Shown one piece after another: positions 1 through 7,467 of a DNA stretch of 27,328 nt (positions are counted from its first letter, which is position 1; every line of letters starts with the position of its first letter). Source of the DNA: Firm-04 sp045628085 (GTDB lineage Bacteria; Bacillota; Clostridia; Oscillospirales; Ruminococcaceae). The stretch is taken from positions 1 to 27,328 of the forward strand of contig JAZQOZ010000212.1 of NCBI GenBank assembly GCA_045628085.1, in the 5' to 3' direction. A program made the translations under genes and the position numbers. A model generated the notes under the pieces. It did not search any database, was not told the origin of the DNA, and was given only the letters and a program-made list of their open reading frames with translations.

Positions 1-4
1 AGAA

Positions 5-57
5 CCATAGGGAGAGGAGATTCTTCGCTTACGCTCATATCTCCCCTCTCCCTAAGG
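5..57. repeat. Imperfect hairpin in gene-free left flank
   Basis: Bases 8-20 (TAGGGAGAGGAGA) pair with 40-54 (TCTCCCCTCTCCCTA), allowing bulges, and the stem extends outward at CC/GG. The 19-base loop has no obvious feature and no T-run follows, so a terminator is not well supported. It sits at the window edge, so what it belongs to cannot be seen. Confidence 0.5.
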
Positions 58-63
58 TTTTCC

Positions 64-186
64 CCCTCGCGCTCCCTCTTTCCTTACCTACTCCCCTCTA
101 TATGCGCTCCACTTACTTTTATGTCTCATTTTCATTAAATTCCGCGGAGCAAGGGGGTTAGGAATCAGGAAAAGGGAGCGCGAGGG
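64..186. repeat. Long inverted repeat in gene-free left flank
   Basis: CCCTCGCGCTCCCTCTTTCC at 64-83 is the reverse complement of GGAAAAGGGAGCGCGAGGG at 168-186 except for one extra base. The 84-base spacer is AT-rich and has no ORF with a ribosome binding site. With the hairpin before it and the dispersed repeat after it, most of bases 1-280 is made of secondary-structure elements rather than genes. Confidence 0.6.
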
Positions 187-209
187 AAAAAACTAAAGGG
201 GATAGGGGG

Positions 210-278
210 AATGCGAGCGCAAGCGAGTTTCCACCTGTCCTCTTGGGGTTGTGCCCTCGCATTCGCGCACCGCGCCCA
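210..278. repeat. Dispersed 69-bp intergenic repeat, copy A
   Basis: This segment matches bases 3815-3883 at 60 of 69 positions without gaps. It carries an 8-bp inverted repeat, AATGCGAG at 210-217 and CTCGCATT at 256-263, so it can fold into a hairpin. Both copies lie outside genes and downstream of terminators. It behaves like a small REP/MITE-like element, but family membership cannot be tested here. Bases 279-372 after it show nothing recognisable. Confidence 0.75.
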
Positions 279-372
279 ACTAAAATAAACATCCGGACTA
301 ACGATGAAGAATGGTAAATCAAATCCAACAGTAAAGAAAAGTAAACCAAATCTAACATCATCAATAAACAGC

Positions 373-404
373 AAACCGCGGCTCTGAATCCTGAACCGCG
401 GCTT
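373..404 (-). terminator. Probable pyrB terminator
   Basis: Two CCGCGG blocks (376-381 and 396-401) form a 9-bp stem on the minus strand when flanking A-T pairs and one G-T pair are included. A T-rich but interrupted stretch follows. It starts 9 bases past the pyrB stop codon. The weak U-tract keeps confidence moderate. Confidence 0.5.
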
Positions 405-412
405 TTCCCCTA

Positions 413-1507
413 TTATCTTACAATCTCTGCCGGTACAGCAGCTTCTTCGCAAAATTCACATACCGTCTTGCCGCCGGTCTCCGTAAACTGATGCGGCAAA
501 TATTTCTCCTGCGCCGTGATGCACTTCGGATTCACACAGCATAAATCATGCCGCGATACCCCCCTCAGCAGTTTCGCCGGCTTTTCACTCTCCAGCAAAC
601 GCAGAATCAGTGCCATTCTCACATACATCCCGTATTTTGCCTGCTTGAAATACATCGCCCTCGGATCATCGTCTACCGCGATCTCAATCTCATCTACCCT
701 CGGCAGAGGATGCATCACGATCAGATCATCCTTTGCACGGCGCATTTTATCAGCAGTCAGCCGGTATACATCCTTCTGCGCCAGATATTCCGCCTGCGAT
801 GCAAACCGTTCCCTCTGAATGCGCGTCATATACAGTACATCCAGATCACCGATCGCCGCATCCAGCGAGGATTCCAGACGGTATTCACAGCCGGAATCAC
901 GCAGGATCTTGATGATATATTCCGGAATCTGAAGCTCCGGCGTGGAGATCAGTACAAATTTATTCTCCGGATAGCAGGAGAGTGCCTTGCAGAGCGAATG
1001 CACCGTGCGCCCGTAAAGCAGATCGCCGCAAAGTCCGACCGTCAGATGATCGAGCCTGCCTTTTTCCATTTTCAGCGTCAGCAGGTCTGTGAGCGTCTGC
1101 GTCGGATGCAGATGTCCGCCGTCGCCTGCATTGACAACAGGGCATTCCGCCGTCATAGCGGCTGCTTTTGCCGTTCCTGCCATCGGATGCCGGATAATCA
1201 GGATATCCGAATAGCTGCTGACAACTTTGGTCGTATCCTTGATGTTTTCGCCCTTGGATACGGAACTGCTCATCGGATTATCGAAACCGATGATACTGCC
1301 GCCCAGCCGGATCATCGCAGACTGAAAGCTCATCTGTGTTCGGGTGGATGGCTCATAGAACAGTGTTGCCATGATCTTTCCGGCACAAGCCTGCACATAG
1401 CGCTGCGGATGTGCATAGATCGAAGCGCCGAGCGAAATGACCTTATCCCACCATTCTACGGGATAATCATTCAGGTCGATCAGATGCGCATATTTTGATT
1501 CGCTCAT
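413..1507 (-). CDS. pyrB: Aspartate carbamoyltransferase catalytic chain fused to a PyrI-type zinc domain
   Basis: This 364-residue protein catalyses carbamoyl phosphate + aspartate to N-carbamoyl-aspartate, the committed step of de novo pyrimidine synthesis in the cytoplasm. The family signature STRT is at residues 54-57 and HPLPR at 266-270. Catalytic chains are usually about 300-310 residues. The extra C-terminus carries C324-X4-C329-X20-C350-X2-C353, the spacing of the zinc site of the E. coli regulatory chain PyrI (C-X4-C-X23-C-X2-C). The nucleotide-binding allosteric domain of PyrI is not present in this ORF. The ATG is preceded by AGGAGGG six bases upstream. It lies downstream of asnB in the same direction, separated by a strong terminator, so expression may depend on read-through. 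The function is secure; the quaternary structure is inference. Confidence 0.95.
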   Translation of the reverse strand: MSESKYAHLIDLNDYPVEWWDKVISLGASIYAHPQRYVQACAGKIMATLFYEPSTRTQMSFQSAMIRLGGSIIGFDNPMSSSVSKGENIKDTTKVVSSYSDILIIRHPMAGTAKAAAMTAECPVVNAGDGGHLHPTQTLTDLLTLKMEKGRLDHLTVGLCGDLLYGRTVHSLCKALSCYPENKFVLISTPELQIPEYIIKILRDSGCEYRLESSLDAAIGDLDVLYMTRIQRERFASQAEYLAQKDVYRLTADKMRRAKDDLIVMHPLPRVDEIEIAVDDDPRAMYFKQAKYGMYVRMALILRLLESEKPAKLLRGVSRHDLCCVNPKCITAQEKYLPHQFTETGGKTVCEFCEEAAVPAEIVR

Positions 1508-1540
1508 TTTTTACCCTCCTGCGTATTGATAAAGCCTCAG

Positions 1541-1566
1541 AAAAGCGATCCGGTGAAGCGGATCGC
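1541..1566 (-). terminator. Intrinsic terminator between asnB and pyrB
   Basis: On the minus strand a perfect 8-bp stem (GCGATCCG/CGGATCGC) with a 6-base loop is followed by TTTT. It lies 19 bases past the asnB stop and 33 bases before the pyrB start. No promoter is visible between it and pyrB, so it may act as an attenuator for pyrB rather than only as the asnB terminator. Confidence 0.85.
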
Positions 1567-1585
1567 AGTTCATAATCAAAGTCTG

Positions 1586-3469
1586 TCATTTATCAGGATG
1601 TTGTGTGCTGTCGCCGAAATACACCTTATACCACACAAGGAACATATAAACTGTCCAGATCTTGCGTGCATAATCGCTCTTGCCGGTTCTGTGATCTTCG
1701 AGCATCTGCGTCAGTTTCTCCGTATGGAAGAATTTTTCCGCATCCGGCGATACGAATGCCGTACGCACAATGTCGCAGCAGTCATCCTGCCGCAGCCACA
1801 TACGGATCGGAACAGGGAAACCGAGTTTCTTTTTGACGGCGGTATCCGCAGTTTCCGGCGGCGTATCGCGTTTTGCCGCAAGCCGCATCGCGTATTTGGT
1901 CGTATAGGGTGTTTTATCATCCGTCGAAACGCGGCGCGTCACGCGGAATCTGGACGGGATCTGCTCTGCAACGCGCATCATTTCCTTATCAAGGAACGGC
2001 ACACGCAGTTCCAGTGAATGCGCCATGCTCATTTTATCCGCTTTCAGCAGGATATCGCCGGTCATCCAGAGATGCAGATCGAGATACTGCATTTTTGTCA
2101 CGGCATCCTGATCGCGCACCTGATCGTAAAACGGCTTTGTGATCTCGGTCGGATCGGGTGCATCCGTTTCGATCTTCAGCATGGCTTTCCGTTCAGAGGG
2201 CTTGAAAATATAGGCATTGCCGATGAAGCGTTCTTCCAGCGTTCTGCCCTTGCGGACAAGGAAGTTCACGCCGCGCTTTGCAGGCAGGACACTTGCCGCA
2301 TTCGCAACACCGCGCCGCAGTCCAATCGGCAGTTTATCATACCATGTTGCATCCGGCTCACTGTAGACATTATAGCCGCCGAACATTTCGTCCGCGCCCT
2401 CGCCGGAGAGTACGACCTTGACCTGTTCCGCTGCGAGCTTGCAGACAAAATACAGCGCGATACAGGAAGGATCGGCAAGCGGTTCATCCATCTGATACTG
2501 CACTGCCGGCAGGGCTTCCCAATATTCCGCCTGTGTGATGACATGGCTGAAATTCTCCTTGCCGATCGCACGCGAAAAGCGTTTTGCCCAGCCGATCTCA
2601 TTATAGTTTTCATCGCTGCCGAAGCCGACCGTAAAGGTCTTATCCACATTGGCAACTGCGGCGGCATAGCTTGAATCCACGCCGGATGAAAGGAAACTGC
2701 CGACCTCGACATCCGCGATCTTATGCGCACGCACGGAATCCTGAAAAGTCTCGGAGATCTTCCGTACCCAGTCGCCGAGCAGCGGTGCTTCATCCGCTTC
2801 AAAATGGATATCCCAGTAGCGCTGAACGGTCAGACTGCCGTTCTTCCAGAGGAAATAATGCGCGGCAGGGAGCTTTTTGACGCCCTTGAAAAATGTATCC
2901 TCTGTCGGAGAATACTGGAATGTCAGATATTGCTCCAGTGCATCCGTATTCAGTTCCTTTTTGAAATCGGGATGCTCCAGAAACGCCTTGATCTCGCTGC
3001 CGAACAGGAAGCTGCCGTTCATTTCGGCATAATACATCGGTTTGATGCCGAAGAAATCTCTTGCGCCGAACAGTTCTTTTCTGCGGTCATCCCAGATCAC
3101 GAACGCGAACATTCCGCGCAGCTTTTGCAGCAGATCTTTTCCGTATTCCTCATAGCCGTGGATCAGGACTTCGGAATCCGTTTCGGTCTTGAAGACATGG
3201 CCTGCGGCGAGCAGTTCCCTGCGGATATCCTGATAATTATATATTTCGCCGTTAAATACAAGCACGATCGAGCGATCTTCATTCAAAATGGGCTGAGCGC
3301 CCTGTTCAGAGATATCAATGATCGAAAGCCGGCGGTGACCGAGCGCGATCTCCTCATTGAGATATTTTCCGCCTGCATCCGGTCCGCGGTGACGAATGCG
3401 CTCCATCATCGCGTCAAGAACAGTTTCAGCGTTGTCGATACGGCGTGAAAAGCCAACAATTCCACACAT
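1586..3469 (-). CDS. asnB: Asparagine synthetase (glutamine-hydrolysing)
   Basis: The 627-residue class II glutamine amidotransferase makes asparagine from aspartate, glutamine and ATP in the cytoplasm. The start is set at the ATG giving MCGIVGF, because Cys2 must become the N-terminal nucleophile. An AGGAGG lies 9 bases upstream of this ATG, while the longer reading frame adds 32 residues with no family support. The glutaminase domain occupies about residues 2-220, with the RHRGPD motif near residue 26. The synthetase domain follows, with the ATP pyrophosphatase loop SSGVDSS at 261-267 and a GEGADEMFGG motif. The length is typical of the family. A sigma-A type promoter lies just upstream. 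The next gene is pyrB, and both enzymes use aspartate. Confidence 0.95.
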   Translation of the reverse strand: MCGIVGFSRRIDNAETVLDAMMERIRHRGPDAGGKYLNEEIALGHRRLSIIDISEQGAQPILNEDRSIVLVFNGEIYNYQDIRRELLAAGHVFKTETDSEVLIHGYEEYGKDLLQKLRGMFAFVIWDDRRKELFGARDFFGIKPMYYAEMNGSFLFGSEIKAFLEHPDFKKELNTDALEQYLTFQYSPTEDTFFKGVKKLPAAHYFLWKNGSLTVQRYWDIHFEADEAPLLGDWVRKISETFQDSVRAHKIADVEVGSFLSSGVDSSYAAAVANVDKTFTVGFGSDENYNEIGWAKRFSRAIGKENFSHVITQAEYWEALPAVQYQMDEPLADPSCIALYFVCKLAAEQVKVVLSGEGADEMFGGYNVYSEPDATWYDKLPIGLRRGVANAASVLPAKRGVNFLVRKGRTLEERFIGNAYIFKPSERKAMLKIETDAPDPTEITKPFYDQVRDQDAVTKMQYLDLHLWMTGDILLKADKMSMAHSLELRVPFLDKEMMRVAEQIPSRFRVTRRVSTDDKTPYTTKYAMRLAAKRDTPPETADTAVKKKLGFPVPIRMWLRQDDCCDIVRTAFVSPDAEKFFHTEKLTQMLEDHRTGKSDYARKIWTVYMFLVWYKVYFGDSTQHPDK

Positions 3470-3521
3470 ATTTCTTTGCCTCCTGTGTGTATCCGAACGG
3501 GAGAGAAAATTTGCCATACTT

Positions 3522-3550
3522 ATTATACTACTTTTCAGGGGATTATGCAA
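3522..3550 (-). promoter_or_regulatory. asnB promoter
   Basis: On the minus strand TTGCAT (3545-3550) and TATAAT (3522-3527) are separated by 17 bases. The predicted transcript begins near 3515, giving a leader of about 45 bases. That is too short for a T-box, and none is seen. Confidence 0.7.
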
Positions 3551-3622
3551 GTAGGCGCGCCGCATTTTTACACATACGACAAAAACGGGAACAATTCAGC
3601 CGGAAATATCGTTTTCGGGGGA

Positions 3623-3651
3623 TTGACAAAACACGGGAAATATGATATACT
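3623..3651 (+). promoter_or_regulatory. tRNA-Leu promoter
   Basis: TTGACA (3623-3628) and TATACT (3646-3651) are spaced by exactly 17 bases. The predicted start falls a few bases before the mature tRNA end at 3662, as expected for a single-tRNA transcription unit. Confidence 0.85.
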
Positions 3652-3661
3652 TATGCGGTAA

Positions 3662-3748
3662 GCCGGCGTGATGGAATTGGCAGACGTGTTGGACTCAAAA
3701 TCCAATGGTAGCAATACCGTGCGGGTTCGACCCCCGCCGCCGGCACCA
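3662..3748 (+). tRNA. tRNA-Leu (anticodon CAA)
   Basis: The acceptor arms GCCGGCG (3662-3668) and CGCCGGC (3738-3744) pair perfectly. The anticodon stem is TTGGA/TCCAA with loop CTCAAAA, giving anticodon CAA at 3696-3698, which reads UUG. A long variable arm, typical of leucine tRNAs, follows. The T arm is GCGGG/CCCGC with TTCGACC in the loop. A discriminator A and an encoded CCA end the gene at 3748. A small perfect hairpin (GCAGGC-AAT-GCCTGC, 3749-3763) immediately follows the CCA. Confidence 0.96.
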
Positions 3749-3773
3749 GCAGGCAATGCCTGCACCCATAGTG

Positions 3774-3805
3774 ACTCTCATACAGCGATGTATGGGAGTT
3801 TTTTT
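3774..3805 (+). terminator. tRNA-Leu terminator
   Basis: The arms ACTCTCATAC (3774-3783) and GTATGGGAGT (3790-3799) form a 10-bp stem with one T-G pair. A run of seven T residues follows. This closes the monocistronic tRNA transcript. Confidence 0.9.
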
Positions 3806-3814
3806 ATTGACGTA

Positions 3815-3883
3815 AATGCGAGCGCAGGCGCGTTTCCGCCTGTCCTCTTTGGGTTGTCCCCTCGCATTTGCGTCCTGCGCCCA
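3815..3883. repeat. Dispersed 69-bp intergenic repeat, copy B
   Basis: This is the second copy of the element at 210-278, with 60 of 69 bases identical and no gaps. The terminal AATGCGAG and CTCGCATT inverted repeats are conserved. It is inserted between the tRNA-Leu terminator and the terminator of the convergent kinase gene. No ORF in it has a ribosome binding site. Confidence 0.75.
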
Positions 3884-3885
3884 TA

Positions 3886-3924
3886 CAAAATGCCGTTCCG
3901 GTCTGATCATCACCGGAACGGCAT
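3886..3924 (-). terminator. Terminator of the kinase gene (end of the oad-adhE block)
   Basis: ATGCCGTTCCGG (3890-3901) and CCGGAACGGCAT (3913-3924) are perfect 12-bp arms with an 11-base loop. On the minus strand they are followed by TTTTG. The element begins 10 bases after the stop codon of the minus-strand kinase gene. Confidence 0.9.
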
Positions 3925-3933
3925 CTTCATCCT

Positions 3934-4692
3934 TTACACGTAGTCTACTACATTTACCCAGCGTGAAAGCAGCTCGAAATCATCTTCACTGTTCTCCTTC
4001 ACCGACTGCGATGCCGCTACGATCGGCATCCAGTTCTGCACATATTGCAGCGCTGTATCGCTCATCTTGCAGAACAGCTTGAGATATTCCTTCGCAAGTT
4101 CTTCCTGATCGTTCAGCATCATAAACAGGTACGTTCTCGCAACATCCGCAGATGCATTGCCCTGCGTTGCGTGCGCCCAGTCAATGATGAACGGCGTGCC
4201 GTCCGGCGTAATGATAACATTGGACGGGTTGAAATCGCCGTGGCAGACCTTCTTATGCTTCGGCATACCTTCCAGACGGGTATGCAGCTCAAAACGGACT
4301 GTCGCTTCAAATTTGCTGTCGCTGATCTTGCGGTGCATTTTATCTTTCAGCTTTGTCAGCAGCGGCGCTCTTTTCGTGTGGATCATCATTTGCAGCTGAA
4401 CAAACTGCTTCAGATATTCTTCTCTCTTATCCGGATTTTCAATCATCAGCTGCTGGAGCGTTTTGCCCTCGATATAATCCGAACGGATCGCCCACTGCTC
4501 TCCCTCTTTGAATACTTCAAGGATCTTCGGGATATGCAGATCGGTTTCCTCAACACGCGCCTGATTCAGCGCTTCATTCAGCACGGATGCCTTGGAGTAA
4601 TCCGCACTGAACAGCTTGACGACCGTATCGCCGTCACGGTAAATGACCTTTTTCGGTCGGGACGCAATGACCTGTTCTTCCTTATAAAGCAT
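3934..4692 (-). CDS. APH/choline kinase-family phosphotransferase
   Basis: The 252-residue protein has the protein-kinase-like fold of the aminoglycoside phosphotransferase superfamily. A probable ATP-binding lysine is K26 in VVKLF. The catalytic loop HGDFNPSN spans 151-158 with the proposed base D153, and the metal-binding aspartate is D171 in IIDWAHA. The start is the second in-frame ATG, since AGGAGA lies just upstream of it. The longer frame would run back into adhE and has no better site. The gene begins 19 bases after the adhE stop and is probably cotranscribed. The substrate is unknown. Choline, sugar or aminoglycoside kinases share these motifs, and nothing here shows antibiotic resistance. 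Confidence 0.8.
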   Translation of the reverse strand: MLYKEEQVIASRPKKVIYRDGDTVVKLFSADYSKASVLNEALNQARVEETDLHIPKILEVFKEGEQWAIRSDYIEGKTLQQLMIENPDKREEYLKQFVQLQMMIHTKRAPLLTKLKDKMHRKISDSKFEATVRFELHTRLEGMPKHKKVCHGDFNPSNVIITPDGTPFIIDWAHATQGNASADVARTYLFMMLNDQEELAKEYLKLFCKMSDTALQYVQNWMPIVAASQSVKENSEDDFELLSRWVNVVDYV

Positions 4693-4711
4693 ATTCAACA
4701 CTCTCCTGTTC

Positions 4712-7327
4712 TCAGACTGTTTCGCTGTTTCTGCCGTAATATGCATTCAGATACATCTGCCTGATCTCACTGATCAGCGGATAGCGCGGATTTGCGCCGG
4801 TGCATTGATCGTCGAATGCCTGCTCACTCATCGCATCGAGCTGATCGAGGAATTTCTGCTCGTCAATGCCCCATGCCTGAATGCTGTCGGGAATGCCGAT
4901 CGTTGTTTTCAGTTCATTCAGCGCCTTGATGAGTGCTTCGAGCTTATCCTGATCGGTCTTGCCCTTCATGCCGAGTGCAGATGCGATCTCAGCATAGCGA
5001 GCGAGCGTGTGCGGATAGCTGTACTGCGGGAACGTACCCATTTTCGGCGGAACTTCAGCCGAATTGAATCGCATGACCTGTTCGAGCATCAGTGCATTTG
5101 CAATGCCGTGCGGAATGTGATGGAATGCGCCGAGCTTATGTGCCATCGAGTGGCAGACACCGAGGAATGCATTTGCAAAAGCCATACCTGCCATCGTGGC
5201 GGCATTTGCCATGTTGCTCCATGCTTCGATATCCTCTGCGCCGTTTTTATAGGTGCGCGGCAGATTTTCAAAGACGAGCTTCAGCGAACGGATCGCAAGA
5301 CCGTCCGTGTAATCCGTTGCCAACATCGAGGCGTATGCTTCGAGTGCGTGTGTTGCAACGTCAATACCGGATGCCGAGGTCAGTCCCTTCGGTGCAGTTT
5401 TCATCAGATCCGGATCGACGATCGCCATATCCGGCATCAGCTCATAATCGGCAAGCGGATACTTGATGCCGCTGCTCTCATCGGTAATAACAGCGAACGG
5501 TGTCACCTCAGAACCGGTACCGGCAGAAGTCGGGATCGCAATGAAATATGCCTTTTCGCCCATTTTCGGGAACGTATAGATACGCTTGCGGATATCGGAG
5601 AAGCGCATTGCCATATCGGCAAAATCCGCATCCGGATGCTCATAGAGTACCCACATGATCTTGCCGGCATCCATTGCAGAGCCGCCGCCGAGTGCGATGA
5701 TGACATCCGGCTGGAATGCACGCATAACTTCTGCGCCCTTGCGTGCAGAGGCAAGTGTCGGATCCGGTTCGACCTCGAAGAAGGTGCTGTGAACGATGCC
5801 GAGCTGTTCGAGCTTATCTGTGATCAGCTTTGTATAGCCGCTTTTGAAAAGGAAGCTGTCTGTGACGATGAATGCACGCTTTTTGCCGAGAACGCTGCCC
5901 AGCTCATCGAGTGCAGCGGGCAGGCATCCCTGCTTGATATAGACCTTTTCGGGTGTCCGGAACCACAGCATATTCTCTCTCCTCTCCGCGACCGTTTTGA
6001 TATTGAGCAGGTGCTTGACACCGACATTCTCGCTGACCGAATTGCCGCCCCACGAGCCGCAGCCGAGTGTCAGAGAAGGTGCAAGATTGAAGTTATAGAG
6101 ATCACCGATGCCGCCGTGTGAGGACGGTGTATTGACGAGGATACGGCAGGTTTTCATGCGTGCCGCCATTTCGTCGATCTTTGCGCGTTCGGTGACGGCA
6201 TTCAGATAAACCGAGGAAGTATGACCGTAGCCGCCGTCTGCGATGAGCTGTTCAGCCTTCCGGACAGCATCCTCAAAATCCTTCGCACGATACATTGCAA
6301 GGACCGGCGAGAGCTTTTCGTGTGCAAATTCCTCTGTGATATCGACGCTCTCGACCTCACCGATCAGGATCTTTGTGTTTTCCGGCACATCGACACCGGC
6401 AAGCGCCGCGATCGTATGTGCTTTCTGACCGACGATCTTTGCATTGACAGAGCCGTTGATAATAATGGTCTGACGGACCTTGTCAATTTCCTTGCCCTTG
6501 AGGAAATAGCAGCCGCGTGCGGCAAATTCCTTTTTGACCTTGTCATAGATCTTATCGAGAACGATCGCGGACTGCTCCGAAGCGCAGATCATGCCGTTAT
6601 CGAATGTTTTGGAATGGATGATCGAATTGACGGCAAGCGTGATATCGGCAGAATCATCAATGATCGCCGGCGTATTGCCTGCGCCGACACCGACAGCCGG
6701 TTTGCCGCTGGAATATGCTGCATGGACCATGCCGGGGCCGCCCGTTGCGAGAATGATATCCGCATATTTCATGACGGTATTGGTCATATCGAGCGAGGGC
6801 TTGTCGATCCAGCCGATAATGCCTTCCGGTGCGCCTGCTTGATAAGCGGCTTCTGCCACGATCTTTGCCGCTGCAATGGTCGATGCCTTTGCACGCGGAT
6901 GCGGCGAGATGATAATGCCGTTTCTGGTTTTCAGCGTGATAAGCGTTTTGAAAATTGCAGTAGAAGTCGGGTTGGTTGTCGGGATAACAGCCGCGATCAC
7001 ACCGATCGGCTCGGCAATGCGCATTGTGCCGTATGCTTCATCGCGTTCAATGACACCGCAGGTCTTGGTATCCTTATAGGCATTGTAGATATACTCGGAA
7101 GCGAAATGGTTTTTGATGACCTTATCCTCAACGACACCCATGCCGGTTTCCTCGACCGCCATTTTAGCAAGCGGAATACGCGCCTGATTGGCTGCGATCG
7201 CTGCTGCACGGAAGATCGCATCGACCTTTTCCTGCGGAAATTTTGCAAATTCTTCCTGCGCTTTGCGAACACTTGCAAGCAGTGCCTTCAGCGCATCAAC
7301 GGTATCAACGATCGGATAATCCTTCAT
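4712..7327 (-). CDS. adhE: Bifunctional acetaldehyde-CoA / alcohol dehydrogenase
   Basis: The 871-residue fermentation enzyme reduces acetyl-CoA to acetaldehyde and then to ethanol, oxidising two NADH. The N-terminal aldehyde dehydrogenase domain (about 1-440) carries the catalytic cysteine C248 in GMICASEQS. The C-terminal iron-dependent alcohol dehydrogenase domain (about 450-871) has GGGSAMD at 547-553. Its iron ligands match the family pattern at D656, H660, H726 and H740. The length is typical. GGAGG sits six bases before the ATG. By family, the protein assembles into spirosome filaments. The gene follows oadB in the same direction, with a terminator-like hairpin in the 140-base leader and no clear promoter after it. 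A kinase gene follows 19 bases downstream. Confidence 0.97.
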   Translation of the reverse strand: MKDYPIVDTVDALKALLASVRKAQEEFAKFPQEKVDAIFRAAAIAANQARIPLAKMAVEETGMGVVEDKVIKNHFASEYIYNAYKDTKTCGVIERDEAYGTMRIAEPIGVIAAVIPTTNPTSTAIFKTLITLKTRNGIIISPHPRAKASTIAAAKIVAEAAYQAGAPEGIIGWIDKPSLDMTNTVMKYADIILATGGPGMVHAAYSSGKPAVGVGAGNTPAIIDDSADITLAVNSIIHSKTFDNGMICASEQSAIVLDKIYDKVKKEFAARGCYFLKGKEIDKVRQTIIINGSVNAKIVGQKAHTIAALAGVDVPENTKILIGEVESVDITEEFAHEKLSPVLAMYRAKDFEDAVRKAEQLIADGGYGHTSSVYLNAVTERAKIDEMAARMKTCRILVNTPSSHGGIGDLYNFNLAPSLTLGCGSWGGNSVSENVGVKHLLNIKTVAERRENMLWFRTPEKVYIKQGCLPAALDELGSVLGKKRAFIVTDSFLFKSGYTKLITDKLEQLGIVHSTFFEVEPDPTLASARKGAEVMRAFQPDVIIALGGGSAMDAGKIMWVLYEHPDADFADMAMRFSDIRKRIYTFPKMGEKAYFIAIPTSAGTGSEVTPFAVITDESSGIKYPLADYELMPDMAIVDPDLMKTAPKGLTSASGIDVATHALEAYASMLATDYTDGLAIRSLKLVFENLPRTYKNGAEDIEAWSNMANAATMAGMAFANAFLGVCHSMAHKLGAFHHIPHGIANALMLEQVMRFNSAEVPPKMGTFPQYSYPHTLARYAEIASALGMKGKTDQDKLEALIKALNELKTTIGIPDSIQAWGIDEQKFLDQLDAMSEQAFDDQCTGANPRYPLISEIRQMYLNAYYGRNSETV

Positions 7328-7360
7328 AGTGAACCTCCATTCAGATCAAGCAAATAAGCG

Positions 7361-7416
7361 AAAAGCGGCACCGTCCGGCCTGCTCCGTGAAGCAAGGAAC
7401 CGGAGACAGGTGCCGC
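7361..7416 (-). terminator. Terminator or attenuator in the oadB-adhE leader
   Basis: On the minus strand GCGGCACC (arm at 7409-7416) pairs with GGTGCCGC (arm at 7365-7372), and TTTTCG follows. The loop holds a second stem, CTCCG/CGGAG (7383-7387 with 7401-7405), and an alternative TCCGG/CCGGA pairing. It ends about 35 bases before the adhE start, a stretch with no recognisable promoter. Confidence 0.65.
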
Positions 7417-7467
7417 CATTTGAATTCCCGAAATTTTTATTCATTCTATCCGCAGTGCGGAATCCTA

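Noticed and set aside
158..452. Two short minus-strand frames over the left flank
   Set aside because: They translate the inverted repeats and the dispersed repeat. Neither has a credible ribosome binding site, and one runs into the end of pyrB.
548..1498. 316-residue plus-strand open frame
   Set aside because: It lies fully antisense to pyrB, has no ribosome binding site and reads as Cys/Arg/His-rich non-family sequence.
3470..3514. T-box leader for asnB
   Set aside because: The predicted leader is only about 45 bases and has no specifier stem or T-box sequence.
3668..3943. 91-residue plus-strand frame over the tRNA-Leu region
   Set aside because: It is a translation of the tRNA, its terminator and the repeat.
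4805..6121. 438-residue plus-strand open frame opposite adhE
   Set aside because: Antisense to an intact adhE, Cys-rich composition and no ribosome binding site.
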